The notes under the pieces were generated by a model. The model was not told the origin of the DNA and searched no databases. It saw only the letters and a program-made list of their open reading frames with translations. The position numbers and the translations under genes were made by a program. Shown one piece after another: positions 42,646 to 56,086 of a stretch of 64,000 bases of DNA (its first letter is position 1; each line of letters opens with the position of its first letter). Origin of the DNA: Lactarius indigo. Lineage: Eukaryota > Basidiomycota > Agaricomycetes > Russulales > Russulaceae. The stretch spans positions 1,240,001 to 1,304,000 of the forward strand of contig JAFKAC010000013.1 of the NCBI GenBank assembly GCA_025766275.1, written 5' to 3'.

Positions 42646-44500
42646 TCGAGTTCATAAGAAACATCTGATAGAACCTTCGTTATCTTGAAAGGTCCATATC
42701 TTTTGGGGGCTCATTTGCTCGTGGGATAGAAGGTATGGAGGTTCGTTCCTTCTAACCATACATGGTCTCCCTGCTGATAGGGTGTGAATCCCGTCTTGCC
42801 TCGTTGCACCATGAGGTGTTGCACATGTTTGATACTATCTTGAGTGTGTTGTCTGAGAATTAGCAGCTCTTCCAATCGTTGGTCCACTGTAGGGCAGCTT
42901 GATGGTTTGGGGTTCCATGTTGTGTGAGGTTCCCACCCCATAAGGAGTGTGAAGGGGGAGTGTTTGGTTGTGGTGTTTGCCCATGAGTTATGCGCAAATT
43001 GTGCCATAGGTAAAACTTCAGCCCAATTGTCTTGTCTTACATTGCACCAGTGTTGTAAATATTGTTCCAACCATTGGTTGGTGCACTCCGTGTTGATAAG
43101 TGACCCACACACACTTAGTGGCTTGTACGGACCAGACTTGCAGCATGGACTGCTTTAGATTAGATTAATTGGACTTGTAGATTACTTACATTTGATCTGT
43201 ACAATCTAGCGCTTATCATTGCATCATGTATGACATCACTGTACCTTATGATATCATAGATCTGGACTCAGCGTTGTACTCAACACCTTTGTACTTTCCT
43301 TTGTTCTATCTTTATCATGATATCATTATGATGTCATTTACTTCTGGACTCCCTTTGTTCTGCACTCCTTGTTCTCCATTAGCACACTCCTTTGTCCCAC
43401 ATGTAGAACAATGTCTCTTGTATTCCGTGACCCTATGTTACTTCTCTTGTATTAGTGTCACTCCCCTGCATAGTATAAGTAGTAGGTTTGTATGCTCCTG
43501 GTCCACATCAGTTCCTCACTGCTCTGTGTGCCAGACTTCCACTTTGCTTCACTCTGCTTGACACCCCTGTGCTGCTTCCAGTCACCCTCTATATCTCACC
43601 ACAGACTCCTTAGCCCTCTGTGAGTATAGTCTCTATGTGTCTGTTCATCACTCTGATTGTCCATCGGTCTGGGGGTGGTACACCAATGATATGTTTTGTT
43701 GTATTCCCAGGATCTTGCATAATTGTCTCATGGATGTTGATGCAAATCTGGGATCTCGATCAGATATGATCTTTTGGGGTAGGCCATAATGAGGGTATAC
43801 ATGTTGGAGATAGAGTTTGGCCACTCCTTCCAATGTTATGGTCTTGTTACATGGAATGAATATAGCTGCCTTTGAACAGTCATGATCGGTGATAGTGAGG
43901 ATTGAATCAAAGCCCTTTGACGTGGGTAGTTTGACTATGAAGTCCATGGCTACCACTTCAAAGGGTTCGGCTGAGGGATTGGTTGTGATAGGGAATAGGT
44001 GTGGTTTTTGTCAGTGGGGGTTGATTTTGTTGCTTTGGCATATGGCACATCCCTTGACGTAGGCTTCCACATCCTTTCGCATGTTGGGCCACCAGAAATC
44101 ACACTTTACTAGGTCTAAGATGTTTGCAATTCCCAGATGTCTGGCACTTGGAGTGTCGTGGAAAAAGGTGATTACTCCCCGTTTAAGATCATTGTTTCCC
44201 ACAACAATGAGAGTGTTGTTTTTCCACCATAACCCATCATGCTTCTTTAGGTTATGGGGTTCAATCCACAGAAGAAGTGCTGCCTTGTCCATGTTTTGCA
44301 CGATTTGGGTCCATATGTCCATATCATGCATGGATGTTTGGGTGACTTTAAGGAAGACATCTTCTGGTAGCACTGTGACATGGTCATTATCTGTGGTGCC
44401 ATTGTCATAATTGGGGTGTCTAGATAGTGAGTCCGCTTGGGTGTTTTTTGTGCCAGGGATGTGTTTGAGCATGAAGTTGTATTCCAAGAGCTCTTGAAAC
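42646..44500 (-). pseudogene. D Pol: integrase, split by LTR C5
   Basis: Zinc domain (HDTPSARHLGI, GCAICQ), core AMDFIVKLPTSKGFDS, ISDRDPRF and QTDGQS, then C5 (43091-43650), then TNQWLEQYLQHW and AEVLPMAQFAHNSW. Several TGA codons. The zinc domain is preceded by a linker after RNase H (NTQADSLSRHPNYDNG). Confidence 0.85.
43091..43650 (+). repeat. Solo LTR C5 (copia1 family)
   Basis: 560 bp, flanks CTCCG (43086-43090) and CTCTG (43651-43655), a duplication with one C/T change. No intron-like segment. Confidence 0.85.
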
Positions 44501-45621
44501 TCTCAGGCTACTCTTCAGCTTATCTTTCTTGGTTCCTTCCAGTATTGAAGGTTGGCGTGATCGGTATGTATGATTATGATATGGGGGGATCCTATAAGGT
44601 ACATGCGCCATGTTCGTAAAGCTTTGACAATAGCGAGTAGTTCTTGGTCATAGATGTCATAGTTTTGCTTGGCCTCTGTCAGCAACTTGGAGTAAAATGC
44701 AACGGGATGGAGCTTTTGGTCTTCCCCTCTTTGGTTTAATATGGCCCCGAGAGTGTAGCTGGAAGCATCCACTTCGATTTCAAAGGGTTGGTCTAATTGG
44801 GGAAACAGGAGTACGGGTTTGCTGCTGATGTGGTCTTTGATGGTGTCGAACACTTTCTATCTTGCCTCAGTCCAGTCCCAGGGTATGTCTTTCTTTGTGA
44901 GGTTGTGCAGAGGTCTTGCAATGGTTGAAAATCCCTTTATGAAACGCCTATAGAAGTTACAGAATCCTAAGAAAGCCCATACTTCTTTAAGTGACATTGG
45001 CACTTTCCAATCACATACTCCTTGGACTTTGACAGGGTCCATATGTAATCTGCCATGTCCAATAATAAGTCCTAGGTATTCCACCTCATGGACTACAAAC
45101 ACGCATTTTTCCAGCTTGATGTAGAGATCATGTTTGTCGCAAAGGTCCAGTACTTGGTGGAGTATGCATCTATGGTGTTCCAGACTGTCTGGTGTTGCTA
45201 TTAAGATGTTATCCATGTACATGATGACTTCTCCAGTTAATACCAGTTCTCGAAAAATGGTGTCCATCATGGTTTGGAAGGTGCTGGGAGAATTTGTCAA
45301 ACCAAAGAACATTACTCTTGGTTCGAATAGCCCTTGGTTGGTTTTGAACACTGCCTTCCATTCGTCTCCTTCTTTGATGCAGATGTTGTTATATCACCAC
45401 TGTATGTCTAGCTTCAAATAAAGTTGCACGCTTCGAATTCAATCGATAAGTTCAGGGATAAGGGGGAGTGGATAGTGATTTTTCACGGTGATGTCGTTTA
45501 GGCGTTGGTAATCCTGTACAGGGCATAGTTTCCCATCCTTCTTCTTGATAAAGAAGAATGGAGATGTGTAGGGCAAATTCAATGGTTGAATATACTGCTT
45601 TTCCAGGTGTTTGGTAACGAA
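44501..45621 (-). pseudogene. D Pol: reverse transcriptase and RNase H
   Basis: RT: FFFIKKKDGKLCPVQDYQ, FGLTNSPSTFQTMMD and MYMDNILIA (YMDN instead of YMDD). RNase H: FEIEVDASSYTLGAILNQ, YDQELLAIVKALRTWRMY and HTDHANLQYWKE. Stops near 45439, 45396 and 44855. It cannot be decided from one copy whether YMDN is a family trait or decay. Confidence 0.85.
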
Positions 45622-46437
45622 TTAAAAAAGTTTTTCAGTTTCTGGAATTGTTAATGGGTATACTTTGCAGTCCATGGTCTTGGGGGCATTGGGGATTAGG
45701 TCAATCGTGTGGTCCCACATTCTTGATGGGGGAAAGCACTGTGATGCTTCCTCACTGAAGACCTTCTGATGTTTCCAGTATTCTTTTGGGACCATCTCTT
45801 CAAATGTCTTTTGGGGCTTCTTTGCTGCTTCACGCTGGGCTAATTCCAATGCTGTGGTGGTTTTACGTAGTCGGATGTACAGGTCATCTTCTTGTTCCAG
45901 CTGTTCCCAAGCCAATTCATCAAGTTGGTACATCTCCAATGCCTTAATGGTGGATTCTATGGGCATGGCTTCATCTGATAAATGAAGGCTGGTGATCACA
46001 ACTGGTTGGAATTCTTCGTTGATAGTGGCATCCTGCCAGTGAAACTTTGGTTTGAAGGCTGTGAACCAGGGATAGCCTAGGATAACCTCATCATTTCCTA
46101 AGTCAGTGATGAGAAATCGGAGGTTTTGAATCTTATCCCCAGTCCATACAGTTAGATCAGTAAAGGAGGTGATTTCCCCTCCTTGATTGTGGGTTCCATC
46201 TATATTCCATATCTTGATGGAATGGTCTGTGGGAAGGCAGGTGATCTTGAGTTGTTTCAGGAGATTCATGCTTATGAAGTTATCTGTGGCTCCCAAGTCA
46301 ATAAGGACATTTCATTCAGCTGTCGCATGTGCAGATTTAAAAAGAGCTGGAATTCACATAGATCGGAATCTGCTAGTGTACACACTAAGTTTTAAAGCTC
46401 TAGCCCAGGCTGCCAGGTTCAAGCGTTGAGAAAATCC
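45622..46437 (-). pseudogene. D Pol: protease
   Basis: Pol frame starts in the -1 frame at the Gag end (FSQRLNLAAWARALK). The active site reads IDLGATDNFI, with Leu in place of Ser/Thr in the D-S/T-G triad, and the flap EVILGYPWFTAF is present. The following linker ends FPPSRMWDHTIDLIP, conserved in all gypsy elements here. Confidence 0.8.
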
Positions 46438-48057
46438 TTCTTTTGGCCAAACAGCTTGTCTACCATAAGTTCACGGACTTCAGGGCTTTGGGCAAATAGG
46501 GCTGCAACTTGTGCCTCTGCTTGCTCTTTGTTTGAGAGTGGTTGTGACGCTGTCATAGAGATGGTGGCTGTAGTAGGGGCAGTAGTGGTGGTGGTGTCTG
46601 TGACTTTGGCGGCTGTTGCCGGTTTCTGGGGGCAAAAGCGTGAAATATGTCCTTGCCCTCAGCAGCGGAAGCATCTTCCTTCCTTTTGGAGTTGCTTCTT
46701 TTTGTCATCTGTCATAGCAGCATGGGCTCGGGTGCAGCTAACATCCATTGCATTGGGATCTCTGGTTTTGCTGAGTGTGGATAACCATTGATCTCGGGAG
46801 GCCCCTCCCTTTTTGTCACCTCTTCCTTTGGTGAGTTTGTCTTTAAGGAGGAGGTATTCAGCTTGTTGGAGGGTGACTGCCGCCTTCCAATCTTCCCATG
46901 TTATTGGGTGATGGAACTTGATCACATTGACCACAAGTGCTCCTGGCAGTCCCTTCTGGAAAATTTCCAGGGTGGTGGCTTCGTCTTTGTTGTACCCCAC
47001 TTTATTTTCCAGGTTAGAGAACTTGGCGATATAAGTGTCAATGTCCTCTTTGTCCATTTGGAGAGTCTGGATAGCGTGTTGTGCTTTTTGTTGTTGGGTG
47101 GTGTCGGTGTATGCTTGAATAAAGCGTGTTTCTATGGTGTTCCAGAGATTTTCCACGTTCATGGCTACTCCTCCGGCTAATTGATCTACTAACCATTGGA
47201 TTTGTTCTTCCACCCAGTCATCGACCAGGGGTCCTTGAATATAGGACAACAGGATCATGGCTCGTGAGTAGGGGAGTACAAGTTGTTGGACATTTGGGTT
47301 CATTCCTTGATAGAGAGCGAAGGCATTGAGGAATGCTCAGCTGGTTTCTTGGTCTCCCATGAATTCTGGTGGTGGGTTTCCTCCAAGCCGTCTGTTTGGG
47401 GGTGGGGCTCCTCCTGCAGCAGTGGTGCCGCCACCAATGCCTCCTCCACCTCCAGGCATGCCGCCTCCACCTCCATGATGGCCCCCTGTGCTTCCCACAG
47501 GGCCACTTCTGCCTGCCAGCATACCTCCTCCCAGAGAATGTCCTCCACTACCTGAAGGATTTGTTGTCAAGGTTGATCCTGCAGGTTGGGAACTTCCTGA
47601 GGATTGGGCAGTGGTGAGGGTGGTGGAGAGTTGTGTTGTGGACATGTTGGCATATGATGCGAAATCGACTGGTCTTAGGATAGTAGGAGTGAGGGTAGGG
47701 TTATCTTCTGATGCAGAGTCGGGTTCTTCGACGTCTGAATCTGTGTCAATGGCTTGGATATGACCTTTTCCTGGTCCTAGTCCTAGATGTGCAGGGACTG
47801 GTTTATAAGAGTACCAGGAGTGTTTTGAGTCTGAATAGGCAATGTAGGCCCAGATGTGTTGGTCTTCGATCAATATATTCGATTGGCTTGTATGTGAGCT
47901 TGTTGGGGTCATAAACATAGTATCCTTCATTGTGTGGGGTGTTCCTCCAGAGGGCAGTTCCTTTGATGGAGGGTCGGAGATTGTTGTGTGGGTGTCGTTC
48001 CAGGTATTCCTGGACAAACTGAGTTCGGCTTTGGCTGGTGAGAGCCATGGTGTGCAA
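46419..48057 (-). pseudogene. D Gag
   Basis: Starts at 48057 (MHTMALTSQSRTQFVQ) or 48048, 6-15 nt after the self-primer site. N-terminal region, Gly-rich linker, Gag domain (MILLSYIQGPLVDDWVEEQI) and a CCHC knuckle region (CFRC at 46660 onward). It ends LFGQKKDFLNA at TGA 46419. Lesions: a frameshift near 47870 and TGA at 47337 and just after CFRC. The last codons contain G GAT TTT (46437-46431), a degenerate form of the heptamer seen in A, B and E. Confidence 0.8.
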
Positions 48058-48062
48058 CTGGG

Positions 48063-48073
48063 AGACTAGACTT
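48063..48073 (-). promoter_or_regulatory. D self-primer binding site
   Basis: On the minus strand AAGTCTAGTCT, two bases after the 5' LTR, exact complement of the proposed RNA start AGACTAGACTT (48319-48309). Its sequence differs from that of the A family while the pairing is kept. Confidence 0.75.
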
Positions 48074-48075
48074 AA

Positions 48076-48665
48076 TGTAATGCCACTACAGGGGCGTTAG
48101 GTATGACCTGTACCAAGTCAGTCAGAGTTTGGTAGTACAAGCTCAGTGGCTTGACTTCAGTAGAATGGTGCACAAGAATCATGAGGATGTAAGCCACTCA
48201 GATTATAGAGGGGATGCTAAGGTGTGAAGACCTAGCAAAGTTGACGGGATCGCAAGACACGAGGAGCATGATAGTGTTCTGAGTAGACAGGTGTAGTATT
48301 TACACAAGAAGTCTAGTCTACCATACAAGCTAGATAGAACTAGGTTTAAATACAAGTCAAACTGTATGGCAACTACAAACAGATGGTGCCATCACCGGAT
48401 CAAGGGACAAAGGGGAAGACATAAGAGGAACAAGGTATAGACATAGTTGGAATAAGGGCGAATCACGTGGGGTCGCATGTGAGTGAAAGTGAGACAGGAA
48501 CTAGCACATGTCAAGCTTTATCAAAAGAGATCATTGATAAGCAAGGCACACAATAGGAACTGGGTAATTGTAAAGTCTGCATAGTCATACAGGGCTTATG
48601 AGATATCAGGGAAGAGGATGGTAAAGTAAAGAAAGAACAAGTCCGCATAGCAAGAAATTGTAACA
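48076..48665 (-). repeat. D 5' LTR
   Basis: 590 bp. Minus-strand TATTTAAA lies 34 nt before AGACTAGACTT at 48319, the proposed transcript start. Confidence 0.9.
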
Positions 48666-48670
48666 CAGTG

Positions 48671-49560
48671 TGGGGCACTGCAACATATCCTCAGTGCATA
48701 GGTGTTCCCTCTGAGTTGACGAGATAGGGAGTAGCCTCTGGGGCTCCAGGGTGCTGTTCATAGTCAAGGAATGGGTGTTGTGAGCGGTAATAATCTTCAT
48801 AGTGGTCATCATGCTCAGCTTGGTCCAGTACTTTTTCCTCTCCTTTGCCATCTTGTGGCATGAGGCAGTGATATGCAATTGTTTGGCCTGCCACCTGCAT
48901 GCCATTTCCTTCCACTCCTTCTTGTAGTTCTTCATCACATCAGGCCCCTTCAGGGCTCGTGAGAGCCACTTGAAGTTGGAAGAGTTTGTCTTCTGTGATG
49001 GTGTGGGTTGTGGCTCTGGTGTTGGGGTCAACAATGTTGTATAGTGGTTGTGGTGCTGGTGGTATTGGTGTAGGGTTGTTGGAGACCACTCCTGTCATGG
49101 GCATAGGAAATTGTCACAATGCCTCAGACAGGTCTGCTGCACTATCTTGTCACTGCTGACCTTGCATTTCTGTGGGTCCATTGACATTGAACTCCTCAGT
49201 TGGACATTGTTGAGCTTGCTGATGAGCTTGTTGTTGCTCAGTGGTTGCTGGAACAATAAGGTTGGGGGAGATGATTGGGGTAATAATGGTTTTGAGGAGG
49301 TTAAGGCGGTCATTGCAAGGGATGGAAGGCATGAGAGGTGATGGGGACTTATCACATTGAAGGACAGCCCTTATATGCACTTCCTGTTCAGGGTTTGAAT
49401 TTTTGAACTCCCACATGGCTTCATTGGCAAAGACATCATCCTTGTCAACCCACTGATTGTCTGAGTCAGGATACCCTTTCCATTTGATGAGGTACTGCAG
49501 TCATCATTTCCTGCTGAACTGCCAAGAGTCTAGAATCTTCTCTACTTCATATTCTTCTTT
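48671..49560 (-). pseudogene. E Pol: chromodomain and truncated C-terminal extension
   Basis: Chromodomain [29 protein letters not shown] and KDDVFANEAMW, with two stops. The extension shows ATPYLVNSEGTPMH, like A (TTPYLIDAAGNPLH), then meets D. The 19 bp on the other side of D (39567-39585) continue it and end at the copia1 LTR, so the later YGKPLY block is lost. At least two frames are needed to read it. Confidence 0.7.
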
Positions 49561-50773
49561 GTTATTGACCAAATCAGGTGGTGGGTGCTGATAGTTTGGT
49601 CTGTGCATGAGTGTTTCACAATAGGGTGTAAGAAGATCTATGTGGAAGACATCATGGATGCTCCACTGTGTGGGAAGTTTAAGGTGATAGTTGACAGGGG
49701 ACATCACCTGGAGGATCTCTAAAGGCCCATGGTGCTTGGCAGCAAGTTTTGCAGTTGGTTGATGCATGTGTAGGTGGCACCCTTCTGACTATACAAGGTT
49801 GCCTTCCTTGAACTTGGGCATATCTCTGTGTTTGATCCAGGACTTCTGAGCCTGGAACATATATGAGAAGGCACACTGTTGTGCCTGCTTGAATTGATCT
49901 AGTCTCAAGGATACTTGGGGAATGCATGATGGTCTATCAATCCAATCAGCACAAGGGTTGAATCCTGATATAAGGAAGAAGGGGGGATTCCCATGTGGTC
50001 TCATTGGATCAATTGTTATGTGTGAATTCTGCCATAGATAGATAACAGACCCAATCATCCTGATGCTCATTAACCCAGAAGTGGAGATATTGTTCAAGCC
50101 ACTAATTGGTTTGTTCTGATTGGCCATCGGTGTGTGGGTGGTACACTGTGGAGATATTTTGGCTGATGCCAAGGATTTTACATATCTCCCACATGAAAAT
50201 CAGGGGTATCAATCACTGATAATGCACAAGGGGAGTCCAAATCAGGGAAAGACATGAGAAATGTACAAAGCAGCCATGCCTTCAGCCATAATCCCTTCAT
50301 TGCAGGGGATAAAAACCACCACTTTGGTGCAGTCATGATCTGTTACAGTTAGAATGGAGTTGTAACCCTGTGAAATGGGAGTTTGGTGATGAAGTCCACT
50401 GCAATAGTCTTGAATGGCAGGGCTTCTGGTTTGGGATAAATGGGTTGTAGAGGTGCCTTTATGGGGTGATGGTTGACTTTTTGCCATTGGCATTCAGCAC
50501 AACCCTTGACATAGTCGGCAATGCCATTTTTCATCTGGGGCCACCAGTAATGGCACTCCATAAGTTGGGTAGTGCATTTGATCCCTGGGTGACTGTAAAC
50601 AGGTGGGTCGTGGTGTGCCACTATGATGGTGTGTTTGTCATGTATTCCTCCTGTGACTACACAGCATCCATCTTTATACCATGTTCCTGTGATGTCTTTA
50701 AGTCAATGCATGTCAATCCAGGGCTGTAACTTAGCTCTGTCTTGTTCATGGATGGGGTGTGCTGGCATCATTT
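49561..50773 (-). pseudogene. E Pol: integrase
   Basis: HHDPPVYSHPGIKCTTQLME, GCAECQ, core IAVDFITKLP and DHDCTKVVVFIPCN, then FAEFTHN- and GFNPCADWIDRPS-like segments and VFHIDLLTPY. Many stops and frame changes. C8 is inserted at CATTT between RNase H and the zinc domain. Confidence 0.75.
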
Positions 50774-50793
50774 TGTTGATAAGTGACCCTTGC

Positions 50794-51291
50794 TGTTATG
50801 GTACGGACATCATTACAACTCATGGCCAGTTATGACTACGGCCTGATAGTAGTATTAGTCATGGACTCTTACATCGCATCAGTCAGCATAGTAGTTCACA
50901 TGTGATTGTGACTCATGTATGACTCATTCCTAGGATAGCTGTACTAGGGTTCAAGCTAGTTACGCTAGTGGTTTTCTATTGTTCCAGTGGCGCTTTAAAG
51001 CCTGTGCATATCTGTATAAATAGTCGTTCTAGAAGACCAAGATTCCCCATCTTGGTCTTCTTCAATCCACCATCTTGACTTGTCTTTTGCCTGCCTTAGT
51101 CTCCAACTAAGTGTACCTCCGCTTCTATTCACCAAGGGATAGACTTCTTTTCATCTTTGCTGCAGTGTGTGCCCGTAGTGCCCCTGTTCAGCCTGCGTTG
51201 GGTTGACACATGATCCCCATTCGCCTATCTTCGCTAAGTTGATTATGCCTACTCAGAGTCCAAGTTGGACTAACGCTGGTGGAGCATAACA
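50794..51291 (+). repeat. K 5' LTR
   Basis: 498 bp, TGTTATGG to CATAACA. TATAAAT at 51015 and the proposed start at 51049, 34 nt apart; self-primer site AAGACCAAGAT at 51294-51304. Confidence 0.9.
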
Positions 51292-51339
51292 TTAAGACCA
51301 AGATCCTTCAACGTGGTGTACTTGACAAGAGAACAGTGG

Positions 51340-53990
51340 ATGTCTTTCCATCCATACCACCTCGAACAACGAGGAGACCGTAACATACCAACAAGATTCC
51401 TGGGAGCCGCCCAGTGGAGAGAATGAGGAGGAGACACCAGATACTTCATGGAGTTCAATGGTCCTAACCGTTTTCAACCCATTGAGTTCAATTTTGAACA
51501 CCTTTGTTGGACTGAAGTTACATGGAACCCCATAGATCATTGCTGGGACATTGTAAGGCCAGCAGGAAGAAACTACAATTGCGATATCAACACACGCAAG
51601 CTTAACAGCCGCACAGACTACAGTCCTATCAACAGACAAGCACAAGAACATACCAACAAAGGAATCAGTGGAGAGGAGGCTTCCAACAGTCAACAATCTC
51701 CTAGCAGAGGGAACATGCCCACAGAAGACACCAGTCTGGGAGCTATTGGCGAACACATCATACAGCGAACTGAGTCGCTTACTATTCATCAAACCAAACC
51801 AGAAGTAATTCACATTCACAGCCCAGCAGTTGCAATGGCCACTGCCACTATCACACAAGAAGAAGTACAACTAGCTGCTGACACAATAGATCAGATGGCT
51901 CAAGAAGAACAAAACTGCATTGCACAAGAAGCATGCACTATACTAGCACCCATCAACCCCCATATGGGTCATAGAATGACAGACGACGATGTGGCCATTC
52001 ATCGAGCCATCAGACCTGATGTACCCGATCCACCCAGCGGAGGAGGTGGACCCCCTGGTGACTTACCAGGAGGGGGGCCACCACCTCGAGGAAGAGGATT
52101 TGAAGGGTTTCCTGGGGGATATCCAGGAGGACCACCAGGAGGAGGACACCCCAGAGGGGGATTACCAGGTGCAGGTCCTATTGTTCCTCCCCAAAACAGC
52201 AAATTAGCTGGTGAAGCACCCACAGTATTTGACGGAGAACGCACCAAAGTCAAGGCATTTCTCACACAATGGCATGTCTATTGGGGCATGAATGCTGACG
52301 AAGGCATCATGGCCACCCCATACCGATGCGCCTTACTCTTCCTTTCTTACATCAAAGGCATCAACGTTAGCAAATGGGTATTAGCCATGCTTACATGGCT
52401 TAATGGCCAGATACAAACTGGCATACCCCATACAAGTGAAGGGTTATGGAACAAAGTAACATGCAGCTTCATGCAGCGCTTCCGAAACACGATGGAGCAA
52501 GAACAGGCCCAATACAAGTTAAAGAAAGGCCTTAAAATGATTGGGGGCAACCTAGATGAGTATTGCACCCAATTTGAACAGCTAATACGACGCACTCAGT
52601 ATCAACTGGATGATCCCCAGACGCTTGACTTGTTTGCAAGCGGACTACCCACCGATCTCTACTCCAAAGTATACACTCTCAACTCCCCACGAAACTATCG
52701 CAAATGGAAGGAGGCCACCACCACTCGCCAACAACAATATATGCATCTTAAAGTGATGCTAAACAAAGGAGCACCACAGAGATTGGAGCAACCGCAATGC
52801 CAGTGTCAGTGGCAAGTGTTACGGACTGGACTTGTTTTTGACTTTACTTTAGTTTCTTACTTACACTTGTGTTTGTGGGAAAGTCTTTCCTTTCTTGGCT
52901 TTCCCTTTCTTGGACTTGCTGCACACTAGGAGCCTTAAGATTCTCTCCTAGTGCAAAGTGAGACAATGAGACACTCATTGTCCTTATAAGTCTTTATTAC
53001 TACTATACTTGGGCTAAATGCACCCTTTTATGGCAGGTGTCTCACTTTTGTTAAAACTGAGACATGTCTCACTTGCCTTTTATATCCTTGTTTCTTCTCA
53101 CACTTACTGTGGATAGCTGTGTACACTTTCTTCTTTTTCCCGTGCCTGCTGTGGATTGCTGTGCTTTCTTCTCACGCTTGCTGTGGATTGCTGTGTCACT
53201 TCTCACACTTGCTGCAGATTGCACCATTTGTTTGTTCTGCACAAACAAACCTTTTTCTATATAAGACATGGCCCTAAGTAGCTTGTATCCTTAGACTTGA
53301 CTTCCTTACCATCACAGTATACATTGTTTTCCCATTCCCTTGGGGTAACTCTCTGCTGAACCGTCAAACCTCTTGAAACCCCTAAACTCCACTCACATCT
53401 TGAGTATTGTGTCATACTCTGAGATCCTTGTTAACCACTTAAACCTTGCCCCTACCGGCTGAACCCTCGCTCATTAACATAGAAAGACCAGACTTGCTCA
53501 CACCAAGCTGAATGTTCCTACTGTAACGTTACAGCAAGGACCACCAAGAAGCTCTTGGCAACCCAGAAACCTCCCAAGAGATCCAAATGCAATGGACATG
53601 TCAGCAGACCATATTTGAGGGTGTTTGACAGGAGCAGAAGAACTACTTGCTCTGCAACCCCCATACCGACCCCGAGGAGGATTTTTACAGAGAGGAGGAG
53701 GACATAACAATCAAAGGCCAGTCATCTGCTATAATTGCGGAAAGGACAGACACATGGCTTGTGATTGCAGACAACCACAAGGGGGTCACCAACCCCCAGC
53801 ATTGACTAGTCGATATATCGACACCAACTACCATCAACAAGAACCCGAAGTTGCTACCAGGGTGGTCCAAGAAGCACCTCCTCAACAGTGTGCCAGTGAT
53901 TGGCTCAATGGAGTAGCAAGAGAATCAGACGACATTAAAGACATTATCCTCCAACAGCTGTGGAAAAAGGAGGATTTTCAGAACGCCTAA
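51340..53990 (+). pseudogene. K Gag, split by LTR G2
   Basis: Starts MSFHPYHLEQRGDRN at 51340. One TGA at 51424, then open for 450 codons through the unknown N-terminal region, Gly/Pro linker (GFPGGYPGGPPGGG) and Gag domain (FLTQWHVYWGMNADEG). G2 interrupts it at 52817-53533. The second part has the knuckle CYNCGKDRHMACDC and ends at TAA 53988. The best preserved Gag of the A-type elements. Confidence 0.85.
52817..53533 (+). repeat. Solo LTR G2
   Basis: 717 bp, target duplication GCAAG (52812-52816 and 53534-53538), same length and ends as G1. Confidence 0.9.
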
Positions 53991-56086
53991 ACCCATTGGC
54001 CTGGGTGAGGGCAGTTAATTGTAACAGTGTAATCATGACTCGCTACCGTTCTATGAGAGTCCCAGTATTGATTCACACCAGTTACGCAATGGCCAACATA
54101 TGAGCATTAGTCAACTCAGGAGCAACCCACTGTTTCATGAGACCCTCCTTTGTCAAAAGGATGGGGTTTGGGACCAAACAACTGGATGTCCCAAAGAAAA
54201 TATGGAACATCAATAACACAGAGAACAAATCGGGGCATATCACCCATTATGTTGATGTTGACATGCAAACTAAAGGAATTAACAAGGAAATACGCTTCCT
54301 TATCACAGATATTGGGGATGAAGATGTCGTGCTGGGATACCCATGGCTCACCATATACAACCCACACATCAAATGGTTGCAGGCAGCCATACATGAAGCC
54401 ATGCTCCCTATTATCATCCAATCAGTAAACCCCCGCATCAAATGGATTGCGCCCATAGTGGCAGCCTCCTCTGTACAAAATAACGAGTATGAAATCATAC
54501 ATTCCTGCATCATCACTGACGAACAGCAACAACAATTTGAAGAGGGCTGTTGAATTAGGGCAACTGCCACAGACCTCGCCATCGCCAGCGAGTTTGAACG
54601 TCTCTTCAGTGAAGAAGCGTCAGACAGGTTTCCTCCCAGTAGACCCTGGGATCATGCTAACGAGTTTAAACCAGGGTCAGCCGATGCCATCAACTGCAAG
54701 ATATACCCAATGACTCAGGAAGAAGACAAGAAACTACAGGAATGGATCAACGAGCAATTGAAGAAAGGGTACATAAGACCCTCCAAATCCCCATATGCTT
54801 CTTCTTTCTTCTTTATCAAGAAAAAGGACAGAAAATTATGACCAGTACAAGACTATAGGAAAATCAACACAGTCACCATCCACAACCAATATCCTCTCCC
54901 TCTCATCTCCAATCTCATTACCAGCCTCAGCAACGCCCACATCTATACCAAACTCGATGTTAGATGGGGGTACAATAACGTACGGATCAAGGAGGGAGAT
55001 GAAGAAAAGGCTGCGTTTAAAACACAATATGGATTATTCGAACCTACAGTGATGTTTTTCGGCTTAACCAACTCCCCAGCTATGTTCCAGACCATGATGA
55101 ACTTCATATTTAGGGACATTATTGCAAAACACAAAGCATGTGGGATGGTCATATGGGTGTATATGGATGACATTGGCATCACCACTGGACTTACCCACTC
55201 TTTGGACGACCATGTTGAAGCGGTCAAGGACGTACTCCACGTATCAGTGGAACACAACTTGTACTACAAGTTGGAAAAATGTCTCTTTCACTCCCCACGC
55301 ATGGATTACCTGGGGGTAATCCTTGAAAAGGGGGTGACATGCATGGATCCCGTCAAAATTTTGGGCATTAAAGACTGGCCTACACCAACCAAAGTTAAGG
55401 ACATCCACTCTTTTCTTGGCTTTTGTAACTTTTACCAACCCTTCATCTGTGGCTTCGCTACCAAGGCACACCAACTCAACAAGCTAACACGCAAAGACGT
55501 TGAGTGGCACTGGGGAAAAGAGGAAGAACAAGCCTTTCAGGACCTTAAGCATCTTGTAACCAGCGAACCAGTGCTCACTCACCCTGATCTAACCCAGCAG
55601 TTTGAACTAGAAGTTGACGCATCAGGATTTGCAATGGGCGCAGTACTTCTGCAATGCAAAACAGACGGCAAACGACATCCCATTGGATACTATTTGTCCA
55701 CCCTCAACGAAGCAGAATGAAATTATGACATCTACAACCTCAAATTGCTGGCTATTGTCAAAGCATTCCACCATTGGAGACCACTTCTAGCAGGGTCCCC
55801 TCACAAGATCAAAGTTTTCTCCGACCACCTAAACCTACAGTACTGGAAATCGCCACAGAAGATTAGTCAGCGTGTAGCCAGGGAAGTACTTGAGTTAACC
55901 AAATATGACTTTGAGATTCACCACATTAAAGGAACATCTAACAGGCGTGCTGATGCCTTATCACGAAGACCCGACTATGATCAAGGGGAAAATGACAATG
56001 AAGGGATCGTCATATTACTGGAAAGCGTTTTCGCGTGCACAACTACCTTGGATGAACCATGACACCCCCATTGGAGACCAGAGATT
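53972..56086 (+). pseudogene. K Pol: protease, reverse transcriptase, RNase H
   Basis: The -1 frame starts at G GAT TTT (53972-53978) and reads SERLNPLAWVRAVNCNSVIM. The protease active site is LVNSGATHCF: the catalytic Asp is Asn (GAC to AAC). RT: LDVRWGYNNVRI, FGLTNSPAMFQ and VYMDDIGIT. RNase H: FELEVDASGFAMGAVLLQ and ending RADALSRRPDYD. TGA codons at 54102, 54551, 54838 (CGC in B) and 55718 (CGG in A); a deletion near 54590 removes part of the linker before FERLFSEEASDRF. Confidence 0.85.

Larger units (their letters stand above)
39586..48665 (-). mobile_element. Element D: Ty3/gypsy retrotransposon with chromodomain and ORF3
   Basis: 590 bp LTRs, target duplication CAGTG (39581-39585 and 48666-48670), inserted in the C-terminal extension of E. 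Solo LTRs C4 and C5 lie inside. Distinct family: LTRs, primer sequence and Gag differ from A, B, F and K. Confidence 0.9.
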